Shown here: piece by piece, positions 23,256 to 35,800 of the stretch
Numbering within the stretch: position 1 is the stretch's first letter
How the letters are laid out: every line of letters starts with the position of its first letter
Source: Clytia hemisphaerica
Lineage: Eukaryota; Cnidaria; Hydrozoa; Leptothecata; Clytiidae
Direction of reading: 5' to 3'
NCBI GenBank assembly: GCA_902728285.1
Contig: CACVBU010000389.1
Coordinates: 46,734 to 110,733, forward strand
DNA: 64,000 nucleotides
Notes under the pieces: generated by a model
The model's input: the letters and a program-made list of their open reading frames with translations, nothing else
Databases searched by the model: none
Told to the model about the DNA's origin: nothing
Translations under genes and position numbers: made by a program

Positions 23256-24526
23256 GACCTTTTGCTAGTAAGGATGAATAAGTGAAAACTTGAGCATCAA
23301 AACAATGATAACAAAATTAATGCATACTTATAAAATAGACCTTTTCCTAGGCTTGATGCAGGGGGGGCTCGGTACTAAAATCCAAGACATATATGAGTAC
23401 TAAAAGGTTTTTTGACGATTTTTGACATACCCCCACCTAATTTTTGAAAAAGGAATTTTAGTACACATGTACTAAAGTTTTTTTTGACATTTTAGCATAG
23501 TGACCACCTAAATTAGGCTTACTTTGGAACTCGTTTCAGAGAATGGGTCTTTGGACTTTCAATAAAATGCCAACTCTGGTTATTTAAGCTGTTAATGAAC
23601 CTGATCTATCTCTCTCTATTCTAGATATATAAAGACTCAAAAACAGTCAAGACACTTTTGCTCTGCTCTACTTTAGTTATTGCAAAGATTGATTGGTTAT
23701 TTTTTACCTCTAATTTACAGCTTGCTATTTCTTTTCTGTTCAGTTATCCATGGTTCTTTACAAAGACAAAGCATTCAACTTCGAAAACATTTTTTATTCC
23801 ATAGTATATAAAAGCAGAACATTAAATACACCCCTGTTTCACAGCCCCGGTGGAACTGTTTTCCTCAGTGGGGATAAAAATTCTATTGTTCCAAGGTTAA
23901 AAAACCCAGTTGGGATGGTTCTGGAGTGCAATTTTTAAACATGGAATTTCGAGTGGGGATGAAATCAAAGTCAATTTCCCAGTGGGGCTGAAATTCAAGG
24001 GTATTTTCCCACCGAGGACGAAATTTTTGCTTAATTTGTGACACAGAGGTGTTAAAATCTTATTTGAAAAGTTTTTATTTTTTTCATTTTGCCTAAAATG
24101 CTCGGTCAATAGTTAAATTTCCTAAAATTTGATGATTTTTTTTTAAAACTTTTCTTAAATTTCTTGAAGACCCCACCTAATTTAGGATTTTAGTACACAT
24201 GGTACTGAAATGCTTTAAGGCTTTTTTTGTAATACCACCACGTCACTAAAAGTCATGATGTCTGAAATTTTAGTGCTGACCCCCCCCTGCTTGATGTCCA
24301 TGTTGGATAATTGAAAACTCCAGCATAAATTGTGATAACTAAAGTTTCCCTCACATCTGTTAAAACATGGAGGTATCATGATTTATGCTGGAGCTTTTTG
24401 AAAATTATCTGACACATGACATTGTGCCTAGGAAAAGGTCCATAGTTATGCATTATGTGCTATTGTTTTAATGCTGAAGCTTTTAACGATTCAACATGAC
24501 ATCCTAATTAGCAAAAGGTCTTTTTC
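23256..24526. mobile_element. nested MITEs with AGACCTTTTGCTAG / AGACCTTTTCCTAGG ends
   Basis: The outer arms are AGACCTTTTGCTAGTAAGGA at about 23,257 and its inverse near 24,525. A second, related pair of arms (AGACCTTTTCCTAGGC at about 23,337 and GCCTAGGAAAAGGTCC near 24,430) lies inside. The inner G-run element at 23,359 sits within that pair. Iterated CATCAAAACAATG and CTCCAGC words are shared with the complete short copy at 24,812. The arrangement is three or more layers of insertion. Confidence 0.6.
23359..24288. mobile_element. G-run-bounded element inside the nested MITE
   Basis: It starts CAGGGGGGGCTCGGTACTAA and ends ACCCCCCCT. The 8-bp duplication GCTTGATG lies at 23,351-23,358 and 24,289-24,296. 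Outer interior words are TAGTACACATGTACTAAA-like. A central block around 23,845-24,010 repeats CAGTGGGGATGAAA, a word also seen near 47,115-47,240, and may be a further insertion. No coding capacity. Confidence 0.75.
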
Positions 24527-24811
24527 AAACGTTTGCTAAAAGTCAATTCAAGTCAATGTAATCAAGTCTAATTTATAAATCTTGAGTATAGATTGATCAT
24601 TAATTGGTTTTTTCATCAATTCACGATTGTGGCTATTGATTGTATTGCATCTTAGAGTCAATATATAATATCCAAAATTTATGATCAATTGATAGGCAAT
24701 CCCTTAAAGTCTTGATTTTTTATTGTCTATTACTGTTATTGGTTATTGGCCATCAATTAGCAAAAGTTATTGATTTATCAAGTGGGAGAGTCTGGCTGAG
24801 AGCAACAGAGT

Positions 24812-24986
24812 GATAGACCTTTGCTAGTAACTATAAAAAACTCCAGCATCAGCATCAAAACAATGATAAGATAAAATTAATGCAAACTTGTAATAAATAT
24901 ATGCATTAATAATGTTTCATTGTTTTGAGGCTGGAGTTTTTAAACTATTCAACATGACATCATAACTAGCAATTTCAAGGTCTATC
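24812..24986. mobile_element. complete short MITE, GATAGACCTTTGCTAG family
   Basis: This near-palindromic 175-bp element starts GATAGACCTTTGCTAGTAAC and ends CTAGCAATTTCAAGGTCTATC in inverse. It has inverted CTCCAGC and CATTGTTTTGA inner blocks. It is the intact relative of the interrupted element at 23,256-24,526. Confidence 0.75.
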
Positions 24987-25062
24987 CCCCTCTACTTGTG
25001 GTGTGTTAAGGCAGACGATTTTGGTAGCCTATAATGCTCAAAGTGTCAAGCTGCTGCTTTTT

Positions 25063-26104
25063 GGACCTACCCCGGTGGGGGGTGGGGTGGAGGTCCTATA
25101 AATTAACCTGTGTTAGTCCGTCCGTCCGTCCGTCCGTCCGTCTGTTACCAACTTTTCTCAGGATTGGATCAAAGGAATCTTTTGATTTTTGGTACAAAGG
25201 TGCAAAATGGTAGTGGCCAAAATGTGACGGAACCCGATTTTCGAAAAAAAAAATTTTTTGGGCAAATTTGGGCCAAAAAACGGCTAAAAAGCGGGTTTTT
25301 TGGACTTTGTGAAAAATTGGATCATTAATTCTTTCTGATTTTTTGCATGAAAATAGGCTAACATCATTGGTAAAAGATGGCTCAAGCAGATTTTTGCAAA
25401 AAAATTTGTTGGCTCAAAAAACGCATTTTTATCTATAAGAATCACTATTAATAAGCATACATCAATGTTCTTAGTCAAATTACTCAATTTTTTTATGAGA
25501 TATATGTTTTTTTGCTCATGAGGGCTTACTATTGAAGAATATATGTGTGTTTAGACAAGAAATTTTGGTTGCTTGGCGTGTTTTTATAGAAAAACTGGCC
25601 AAATTCAATATTTTTTTATAAGCACATTATCGATTACTTAGGTATTAGCTTTTCTCGAGATTGGCTCTTTCATTCTTTATGATTTTTTGCACAAAGATGC
25701 CTAACTATAAACCCTCGAATGTGACGGAGCCCGATTTTCGAAAGAAAATGTTTTTGGGCAAATTTGGGCCAAAAAACGGCTAAAAAAACGGGTTGTTTGG
25801 ACTTTGTGAAAAATTGGATGAAAATAGGTAAAAGATGGCTCAAGCAGATTTTTGCAAAAAATTTTGTTGGCTCAAAAAACGCATGTTTATCTATAAGAAT
25901 CACTATTAACAATGTTCTTAGTCAAATTACTCAATTCTTTGATGAGATAGATGTTTTTTTTGCTCACGAAGTTTTGAATATGAAAGAATATTATAAACGA
26001 CTAATTTTAATAGATCGTCACTATTTGTGTTCTGAATGATTGTTTAACGGTCATGCTCACGTAGATATCAATTATATGTGTTAAATTCATAACCAGGTAG
26101 GTCC
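25063..26104. mobile_element. GGACCTACC-ended element I with GTCC microsatellite
   Basis: The left end GGACCTACCCCGG and the right end GGTAGGTCC are inverted repeats. A (GTCC)n microsatellite sits at 25,117-25,140, just inside the left end. The interior repeats CTTTGTGAAAAATTGGAT, GATTTTTTGCA and GATTTTCGAAAAAAAA blocks twice, about 550 bp apart. Open frames here are repeat-derived. No transposase. Confidence 0.6.
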
Positions 26105-26862
26105 ATAAAAGTATCACTTGTTTAACCAAATTCTATACAATAATCTGGCTGTACTGACCACCTGGATATTGCATTTGGTAGCAATTTCGGCCAGATCAAC
26201 TTGTTAGGTGCCTGTCATTGGACATTTTAAAACCATACAAAGGTATTGGCAAACTTATCTCGCTAACTACGCTCTGAAAATTTGGACTTTCAAATCTCCA
26301 GGAAATTAAAGGGGTAAGCAAGTGAATTCTGCACTGTCTAAAAAGCTTCTCAATCACACGCTTTAAAGTCCAAGGAACCAAGTACACAATTAAACAGTTA
26401 CAAGTTATGCCTGCATATACAAGTGCTTGCTTATCCTACCCGGTTTGAGATTCCTTTGACAGATGAGTAGGGTTCAGGTTTTTGCAGAATTAGGTACATG
26501 CACAGTCAAACAGAAGTTAACATTTTTTTACTACATCATTTCCTACGTTAATTTTCAAGTATAAGACAGTTCAAGGTTTTAAAAACCCAATAAATTGTAA
26601 GTAAAAGTGATCCTGAAAGTGAATTTTTGTCCCGATTCCGAAATGTAAATGTTTTTCTCTACACATTGTCCTTACCTAATGGGTGGCAGGGTGGTTGCTA
26701 GGGCACGTGGCATCCCTTGATTACAATTCCACTAAGACAAGCTTACGAAAAACAAATAAAATAACCTTTAGAATAGAATAACTAGTAAGTGTTTAAAAAG
26801 TACAAAATTAAATAGCTCAACCTCACAACTCTCTTAAATCATTTAATCTATATTTTTTTTAG
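26105..26862. other. region upstream of the first identified APPBP2 exon
   Basis: An in-frame stop precedes the exon at 26,863, so the start codon must be in an earlier exon, here or further upstream. I could not identify it with confidence; the missing piece is probably very short. Confidence 0.4.
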
Positions 26863-29800
26863 GATCTAGAGTGGGTCCCGCATGAAAAGAAAGATTTGAA
26901 ACCATCCAAACCAAACCTTCTACAACTACGAGTGATTAGTTTGGAATATGTTGCAAGAAATGTTCATTATTTCTTTGAACAAGTCCAAGCTCTCCCATCT
27001 TCCCAATTGATTGACCTCTTCAAAAAGGTAATTTTGTTTTTCTTTGGATTAATCTTAAAGTTTAACCTTTCTTCACCTATTTTTCAGCCTTATTTAAAGG
27101 AAACGTTACACTTTTCGATTCTCAGTTTAGTGAATGCATACCATAGGATTGGTTATTGGGCTAACATTTGCAGTACAGTACTGAACTTAACTGACGCTGT
27201 TATTGTTTTTTCTTTGTAGATGTGTCAATTGAAACTTGTCGATAATTTGCAAAGATTGATGTCCAATCTATCTCTGTTGGAGAGGCTTATTAAACATCCT
27301 TGTAATTGGTAAAGCTATTTTTGAATTTCATTTATCATGGGAACACTTAGGCTTAAATCAGATGCTTGAGTACGTGTCTTAAGTGTCACTCTTACAATCG
27401 ATAAAATCATGCTGCTCGGAAAAACCTTTTGTGACATGATCAATAAATTTCCATATAGGGTCTGCAACAGTCTTTTTCAAACATCTTCAACTTTAAAAGC
27501 TATTAATAGATAGATCTTTACTCCAAAGTGACGATTTAGGAAAAGCTGTCAATATCCAATAATTTGAAATTAAGATAAACATGTATCAGCTTCAAAATTT
27601 GATCATTGGAGATTTTGAATAAGGAAAAGTGTTAGTATAATAATTTTTGGACCTACCCCGGTGGGGTGGAGGTCCTATAAATTAACCTGTGTTCGTTAGT
27701 TAGTTAGTTAGTACGTTAGTTACCAACTTTTCTCGAGATTGGCTCATTCAATTTTTCTGATTTTTTGCACAAAGGTGCATTATTATAAACCCTCGAATGT
27801 GACGGAGCCCGATTTTCGAAAAAAAAATTTTTCCGGCCGGTAGAACCGGAAATGTCCCGAAAAAAGCGGTTTTTTGAGATTTTCTCGAGATTTTATCATT
27901 AGTTTTTTGCGATTTTTTGCACATAGATGCACATTAGTACTGCCGAAAAGGTGTCGAAAACCGTTTGCCGAAAAAAAATTTTTTCCGGTCTGTAGAACCG
28001 GAAATGTGCCGGAAATCGTCGTTTTTTCACATTTCCGTCACATTTTTTTCAACTTATTTAATTGTTTCTTTACAGAAAAATGTTCTTTATGATGATGCCC
28101 AAAACTTAGCATCGTTTGATTTCCAAAAAAATCATCCTTTGAATCCGGAACTCCTTAAAAATCGCCGGAACAGCCGAAAACCGGCGTAAAACGGTTTTCC
28201 TTCATTTTTTCAACTTATACTCGACAGATTTTCATGATTTTTTGCACAATGATGTAAAATGGCAATGCCCAAAATGTGACAGAGCCCAATTTTCGAAAAA
28301 AAAAATTTTCCGGCCGGTAGAACCGGAAATGTCCCGAAAAAAGCGGTTTTTTGAGATTTTCTCGAGATTTTCTCATTAGTTTTTTGCGATTTTTTGCACA
28401 TAGATGCACATTAGTACTGCCGAAAAGGTGTCGAAAACCGTTTGCCGAAAAAAATTTTTTTCCGGTCTGTAGAACCGGAAATGTGCCGGAAATCGTCGTT
28501 TTTTCACATTTCCGTCACATTTTTTTCAACTTATTTAATTGTTTCTTTACAGAAAAATGTTCTTTATGATGATGCTCAAAACTTAGCATCGTTTGATTTC
28601 CAAAAAAATCATCCTTTGAATCCGGAACTCCTTAAAAATCGCCGGAACAGCCGAAAACCGGCGTAAAACGGTTTTCCTTCATTTTTTCAACTTATACTCG
28701 ACAGATTTTCATGATTTTTTGCACAATGATGTAAAATGGCAATGCCCAAAATGTGACAGAGCCCAATTTTCGAAAAAAAAAATTTTCCGGCCGGTAGAAC
28801 CGGAAATGTCCCGAAAAAAGCGGTTTTTTGAGATTTTCTCGAGATTTTCTCATTAGTTTTTTGCGATTTTTGCACATAGATGCACATTAGTACTGCCGAA
28901 AAGGTGTCGAAAAACCGTTTGCCGAAAAAAATTTTTTTCCGGTCTGTAGAACCGGAAATGTGCCGGAAATCGTCGTTTTTTCACATTTCCGTCACATTTT
29001 TTCAACTTATTTAATTGTTTCTTTACAGAAAAATGTTCTTTATGATGATGCTCAAAACTTAGCATCGTTTGATTTCCAAAAAAATCATCCTTTGAATCCG
29101 GAACTCCTTAAAAATCGCCGGAACAGCCGAAAACCGGCGTAAAACGGTTTTCCTTCATTTTTTCAACTTATACTCGACAGATTTTCATGATATTTTGCAC
29201 AATGATGTAAAATGGCAATGCCCAAAATTATACATTACTTCCATTAAATTCTAATTATTCGTTTTATAAATAGGTAGGTCCATTAAAGTATTACTTGTTT
29301 AAATTTAAAGTAATCTATTTTCTCCAATACAGGATTACAATGCATCAGGCGTTGAATTTAGTTTTAACCAAGGAGAAAGATTTTGATTACTTTCTGGCAG
29401 AGCAGAAGAAAGCAGCTTGTGAAATGCTGAAAAAACAATTCACCAAAGAAAACATATGTAACCTGAACGAATTGATGCAGTTTGTTCATGAAAGTATCAT
29501 TCTAGGTAAGTCTTCCAGGGAGTGTATCAGAATTCTATCAGCCTCGTTTTTAACCACACCTATAACTTTAATACGCCTCCCTCAAGACGAAAATTCAAGA
29601 CCTATATAATATGGTATGTATAAGAAATAGCAGGAAATACAGGGTGTCCCGAAAAAAAGTATCGAGTCGTACCACTTCTATGGAAAGTGTGTGTTTCACT
29701 AAATCTGCAATGTTTATCAAAGTTCCTCTCTGTGTCATATTAATTGTCATCAGACATCTTTTATGAACGACTTTTACAAAAAGCAATTCTCAATAACTTT

Positions 29801-32800
29801 AACGCTATGAAACTTGCAAAGAAAGTTCAAGAACCGTCTTCTCAGAATCATGTTCGAACTCGATACTTTTTTTCGGGACACCCTGCAGTATCTTTCTCTG
29901 ATATGCATGGGTGCGATTCTGCTTGAGGTTATACAGGGTGTCCCTAATAAAAGTATCGAGTTTGAACGTGCGATTGAGTAAAAAAGTTTGTGTGTGTTAT
30001 CGCTAAAATATAAGAACGTTCTCCATCATATAGGCTCATTACAAAAGGTAGTTACAACTTATAAATTAATCAATAGCCCTTTTACAATTCAAATTCCCTC
30101 GTGCGTTTTACTTTTTTATTGTTCCATACATTCCATTTTTATTATTTTCATAGTTTTACATACGATTCTTTACAAACATGTTTTAATTGTTGCGTTTTTC
30201 TCATGATCGTAATTTCGTTGCATTTGCAAACAGGCAGAGTATGTTTTTATTGTTACGTAATGACAAAGAAAAAAGAGGGAGAGCTTAAAATACAATTTTG
30301 TGAATACACACTTAAAACTTTCTACTCAATCGCATGTTCAAACTCGATACTTTTATTAGGGACACCCTGTAGATACATGAGATCATCTATTTGCAAAACA
30401 AATGTGATAATCACGTGCATGCTGTAATTGAATTAACTAATACTCGTTACAAATTAAATTAACACTAATTAGTAATTACAAAGACAAGGGAAATCATTTA
30501 GTATCTACTAAATCTTTTGTTACGGTAATGACTTTTTACTAACAAAAAGAACATTATCGTCATGGTTTGTCGTTCATTAAATGGATTTAGAGGGTCTGTC
30601 ACCACAATATCAGGGTTTTCCATCCTCAGGAAATTGGAAATAATCAAATTTAAATCTAATTTCAACGAATTTGGCTTAAGTTGAAACAAATTAGCATTTT
30701 GCATTTAACCAATGAGCTTGATTTAACTTGTAATAATCTGAGAGTTTTTTAAGCCAAAATAGAATAATGAAAATGTCAAAAATTAAAATCGAGTGCAATT
30801 AGCATCAATCAGAAATAATATGTTAACTCTGTTAATTATTTTGGTGTTACGGAATTGCACGATTCAAAAAATATTCAAAAAAACCTTTTAAGCCCACAAA
30901 TGTAGACAATTTTTAATATCAGAGATATTTTTTTAAGAATTTTTAATATCAGAGATATTTTTTTAAGGCAACAAGCTTCTTGTTAAATAATTAATGAGTT
31001 CACTGTCACGACCATAGTATGCGTAATATGCGCTATTATTTTTTAGAGCATTTTTTACGCTCGATACTATCTTTTTTCTCTTGTAGAGTAGTTCTTGTTG
31101 TGTTTTCTTCCTGAAGAGATGTCGGGCTTTATATACGGAAGGAAATGTAATTTGACACCGTTATTAAAGACAATAAAAGGGCGTGATTTTTACTCAGTAG
31201 TCTTTTCCAGTCTTTGGCTCTTGTCATTAAGACAACATAGAGATGACTGACGTCACTCAAGCTAAATTGGAACTAGTAAATTTTTTAAAAAACAATAAAA
31301 AGGGCGAAAACGAGAATGAAGACGCGGCCGAGGAGAACTTTGTCCCGTTATTTGACAAATATTTAAATCAAAGTTACACAACAAAGCAAAACTCGGCGAA
31401 AAGCCATTTAGCAGAATACGATTCTCCCGACGGCGTTGTAAGTTCTGATAAAAACTTTAACAGGTTATGGGCCCAGACACAACGTCCACAACAAACTGAT
31501 AACTGATATTTTGTTTATTCTGGTCCAGTGCATTATCTCTGTTGATTATTGTTGAATTATTGTGATAATTCGTGATGGCTGCTGAAAAGGACTTTGATTG
31601 TAAGTTCGATAAGCTAACTGCTGAAAACTACCACAATTGGAAATTTAACATGAAAATGTTCCTAATTGGAAAGGATTTATGGGACATTGTCAATGGCACA
31701 GAAAATTGGTGACAATGCCACTGCAGAGGAAAAAAATTTAAGAAAAGAGAGAACATGGCACTTGCTAGTGTATGTTTATCTGTTTCTACAAGTCTACAAA
31801 TTTATATTCGTGCATCAGAGACTGGCAAGGATGCCTGGGATAGTCTCGCAAAGCATTTTCAACAAAAGACTTTATTGCGTAAGATACAGCTAAGACGAAA
31901 GTTGTATTCCATGAAGCTCGAGAGAGGTGCTGAAATCATCCAACATATAAACGACGTCAAAACTATATCTGAACATTTGGAAGCAATTGGTGATCCAATC
32001 GCTGAACATGACTTGGTAATCATACTGATCAGTAGTTTGAGTGATGATTACAATTTCCTGATAACCGCATTAGAGACAATCGCCGAGGACAATCTTACCT
32101 GGGAATATGTTAGGGATCGTTTGATTCATGAAGCAGAGAAATTCAAAAGCCCAATGTCGAAAGGGAAACGTGACGATGCATTTCTTTCGAAAACTCCGAA
32201 ATTCCAAGGTCGAGATCGTAAAAGCAAAGATAAAAAGTCGAAGGAGTTAACCTGTCACTACTGCCATGAGAAGAATCACTTTGCTCGAGATTGCGCAAAG
32301 AAGAAAGCCGACGAGAAAGCCAAGAAAGAGAAGGCTAACCTTGTAACCGATCAACAACCGGAGATTGCCTTGAAGTCGAACCAAGAATCGAACGGCGACG
32401 AATGGTGGATCGATTCCGGAGCATCACAGCATATGACTTACGAACGAAAGAGTATTGATAATTACAAGAAATTTGATCAACCGTTGAACATTCAATTAGC
32501 GGATGATAGTCAACTACAATCGTTTGGAAAAGGTCAAGTACGCGTGACTGTTTTGAACGGTAAAGAGAAAGTCGACATTCTTCTGAATGATGTCTTATAC
32601 GTACCAAAGTTGAAAAATAAACTGTTCTCACTTCCATCCGTAACCGAGAAAGGAGCTGCAGTCGAATTCAAAGGACAATCATGTAATTTGAAAATCAACG
32701 AGAAATATTACACGATTGGTCAGAAACATGGAAAACTGTACAAACTGAATACTGTCGACGAGGCTTGTTATGTTACTCAAGCTCGACATGACATTGATCT

Positions 32801-35800
32801 ATGGCATGAACGTTTCGGTCATCGAAAGCCTGAAGTTCTTGAATGAGAAAGAACTTGTCAATGGTTTGCTCATCAGTCCTGAAAAATCGGTCGATCCCAA
32901 ATGTGAAGGGTGTGCTCTCGGAAAGCAGCACCGAGATTCGTTCCCGAAGAGTTCAGATGCTGAGACAAAGGAACCACTTCAGTTAATCCACAGTGACGTA
33001 TGTGGACCTATGAGTACCGAATCTTTCGGAGGATCAAAGTATTTCGTCACGTTTATTGATGATTATTCAAGATACACAGTACTGTATACAATGAAAGCTA
33101 AAAGTGAAACTTTGTCGAAATTCAAGGAGTATGTTAGTTTGATGGAGAATGCCACTGGTCAGAAAGTGCAGAAACTGCGAACAGTCAAACGTCTTCGTAC
33201 CGATAATGGTGGAGTACACGTCCACAGAGTTCAATCGATACTGCAAAGACAAAGGGATTCAACGTGAGTTTACAATCCCTTATTCTCCACAACAAAATGG
33301 TGTTTCAGAGAGAATGAATCGTACCATCCTCGACCTCGCAAGATCAATGCTTCATCAAAGCAACCTTGGATTAGAATTCTGGGCTGAAGCCGTCGCAACC
33401 GCTGTCTACATTCGAAATCGCAGTCCGAGATGGAAGCTGAAAGATCAAACGCCTATCGAATGCTGGTTCGAGAAGAAGCCTGTTGTTAGTCATCTACGTG
33501 TATTTGGATGTAAAGCTATGGTTCACGTTCCGTCTGAGAAGCAGAAGAGTAAGCTTGACAAACGTTCCATACCGTGTATCTTCGTTGGTTATCCAAATGA
33601 CAGCAAAGGATATAAATTGTTCAACCCTGAAACTGGAAAGATGATCCGTAGTAATGATGTCCTGTTCTTCGAAAAGGAGTTTCCACTCGTTACCGGAAAT
33701 TCTAAGGAAGAGGACATAGTTGATGAACAATGCCAGTTTTATTTCGATAATGACATTGTTCCTGAAGTCGCTCCTGTAGTCGTGCAAGAGGCTGCACCGG
33801 AAGCTGTACCAGAAGTCGTTCCTGATCAAGCTGTTCAAGGAGAACCTGTCGAGGTTTCTCAACGCGCTCAACGTGATCGTAAGGCGCCTGATCGTTTAGG
33901 TGTCATCACTGGCAATTGGTGGGAATTGGCGAATGTTGCTGTTGATTCCAATGAGCCCCAGACCTACACACAAGCGACAACCTGTGAGAAAGCTGAATAC
34001 TGGCGGAAAGCTATTGATGATGAAATGAATTCGCTAGTTGCAAACCATACATGGGACTTAGTTGATTTACCTGAAGGCAAAAATGTTGTCGGTAGTCGAT
34101 GGGTTTTCAAAGAAAAACGAGGTGCAGATGTCGAGATTACGAAATACTAAGCTCGTGTCGTCGCCCAGGGTTATTCTCAAGAGAAAGGGAATGACTATGA
34201 CGAAACCTTCGCCCCAGTTGCAAAGTACAATTCGTTAAGAACTGTTTTAGCTGTTTCCAACGAATTAGATCTCGATATACATCAGATGGATGTCAAAACC
34301 GCATTTTTGAATGGTGAATTAGATGCTGAAATTTTTATGAAGCAACCAGAGAAGGCTTCATGAAAGATCCGTCCAAAGTCTGTAAACTGAACAAAAGTAT
34401 TTATGGACTGAAACAATCGGCTCGTCTATGGAATGTCACTATTGACAGTTATTTGAGATCAAATGGGTACAAAGTTGCTGATGCTGACCCATGTGTTTAT
34501 TCGAAATGTATCAAGGAGAACGACACAACCTCTTTGATCATTATTGTTTACGTTTACGGTTTTACCCTCGCATCAAACGATATCAATTTGCTCAAACGGG
34601 AGAAGAAGAATCTAGCCGAGAAGTTTGACAGGGTCGATCAGGGAGAAATCAATTACATCCTTGGTATGAGAGTTCGTAGATATCGACAAGCTGGGATCAT
34701 TCGAATTGATCAATCTGCTTATCTTCGCAATGTTCTGCAACGATTCGGCATGGCCGAATGCCGACCAATCTCAACACCAATGGAGACATGAAAGTCTTTC
34801 GAAAAACTTGCTCCTGATGAGAAGCCTGTCAACCTGAAAAATTATCAAGCTGCTATCGGTTCCTTGATCTATGCGTCGATCGGAACTCGTCCAGATCTGT
34901 CTTATTCAGTGGGAGTATTGAGTCGATACATGTCCCATCCTAGTGAAGAACACTGGAAAGGTGTTAAACGCGTATTTCGTTACATCCAAGGAACTTTGGA
35001 TCATTGTTTAGTTTATGTTTCGTCAAAATCGAGAAATGTTGAATTATCAGCCTACGCCGATGCTGATTGGGCTGGTGATAAGTCATCCAGAAAGTCGACA
35101 TCTGGATATGTTTTTCAAGTCGGTACATCTCCTGTAACGTGGAGATCTCAACGTCAATCCGTTGTTGACCTGTCAACAACCGAGGCTGAGTACATTTTCC
35201 TCAGTCATTCTACGCAAGAAGCCGTATGGCTACGTCAATTGTTAAGTGATATTGGTTTTAAACAAACAAAACCAACAACGTTATACGAGGATAACCAAGG
35301 TGCTATCAGACTTAGCGAGAATCCGAAACTTAATTCCAGAACGAAGCATATTGACAAAAAGTATCATTATGTCAGACAAGCTGTTGATGAGAAAGTTGTT
35401 CAAGTGAAGTATTGTCCAACTAACGACATTGTTGCTGACATTTTCACGAAAAGTTTGTCGAAAGTAAAATTTGAACAGTTGCGAACATTACTTGGAGTAC
35501 AAAAGTAGAAACTTACTGTTAACCCATTTAAGGGATATTTGGACTTGGTGACAATGATGACATGTCACTGTCATATTGTCAAGTGGGAGTGTTAAATATT
35601 TAATGAGTTCACTGTCGCGACCATAGTATGCGTAATATGCGCTATTATTTTTTAGAGCATTTTTTACGCTCGATGCTATCTTTTTTCTCTTGTAGAGTAG
35701 TTCTTGTTGTGTTTTCTTCCTGAAGGGACGTTTACGTTCTGATAAAAACTGTAACACTTCTTCTGATTGTTGATATTCAGAAAAATGGACCACTACGAAA

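Larger units (their letters stand above)
30981..35756 (+). mobile_element. Ty1/copia LTR retrotransposon, degenerate
   Basis: The element lies in the APPBP2 intron between 29,505 and 35,947, in the same orientation as the gene. It has TG...CA long terminal repeats, a primer-binding site, a purine tract, and a 5-bp target duplication CTTCT (30,976-30,980 and 35,757-35,761). The coding region has gag, protease, integrase, reverse transcriptase and RNase H in the Ty1/copia order but is broken by several frameshifts and stops. It cannot move on its own. Confidence 0.95.

Noticed and set aside
26863-27219. Separate 107-codon gene starting at the ATG at 26,896
   Set aside because: It is the APPBP2 exon (26,863-27,027) read into the following intron; the exon frame and acceptor fit APPBP2.
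27874-29142. Repeated 60-74 codon frames on both strands that look like a small gene family
   Set aside because: They are copies created by the 478-bp tandem array, occur on both strands, have no domain, and lie inside one intron.
27805-29240. CRISPR-like array
   Set aside because: The unit is 478 bp with no short spacers, and the genome is eukaryotic.
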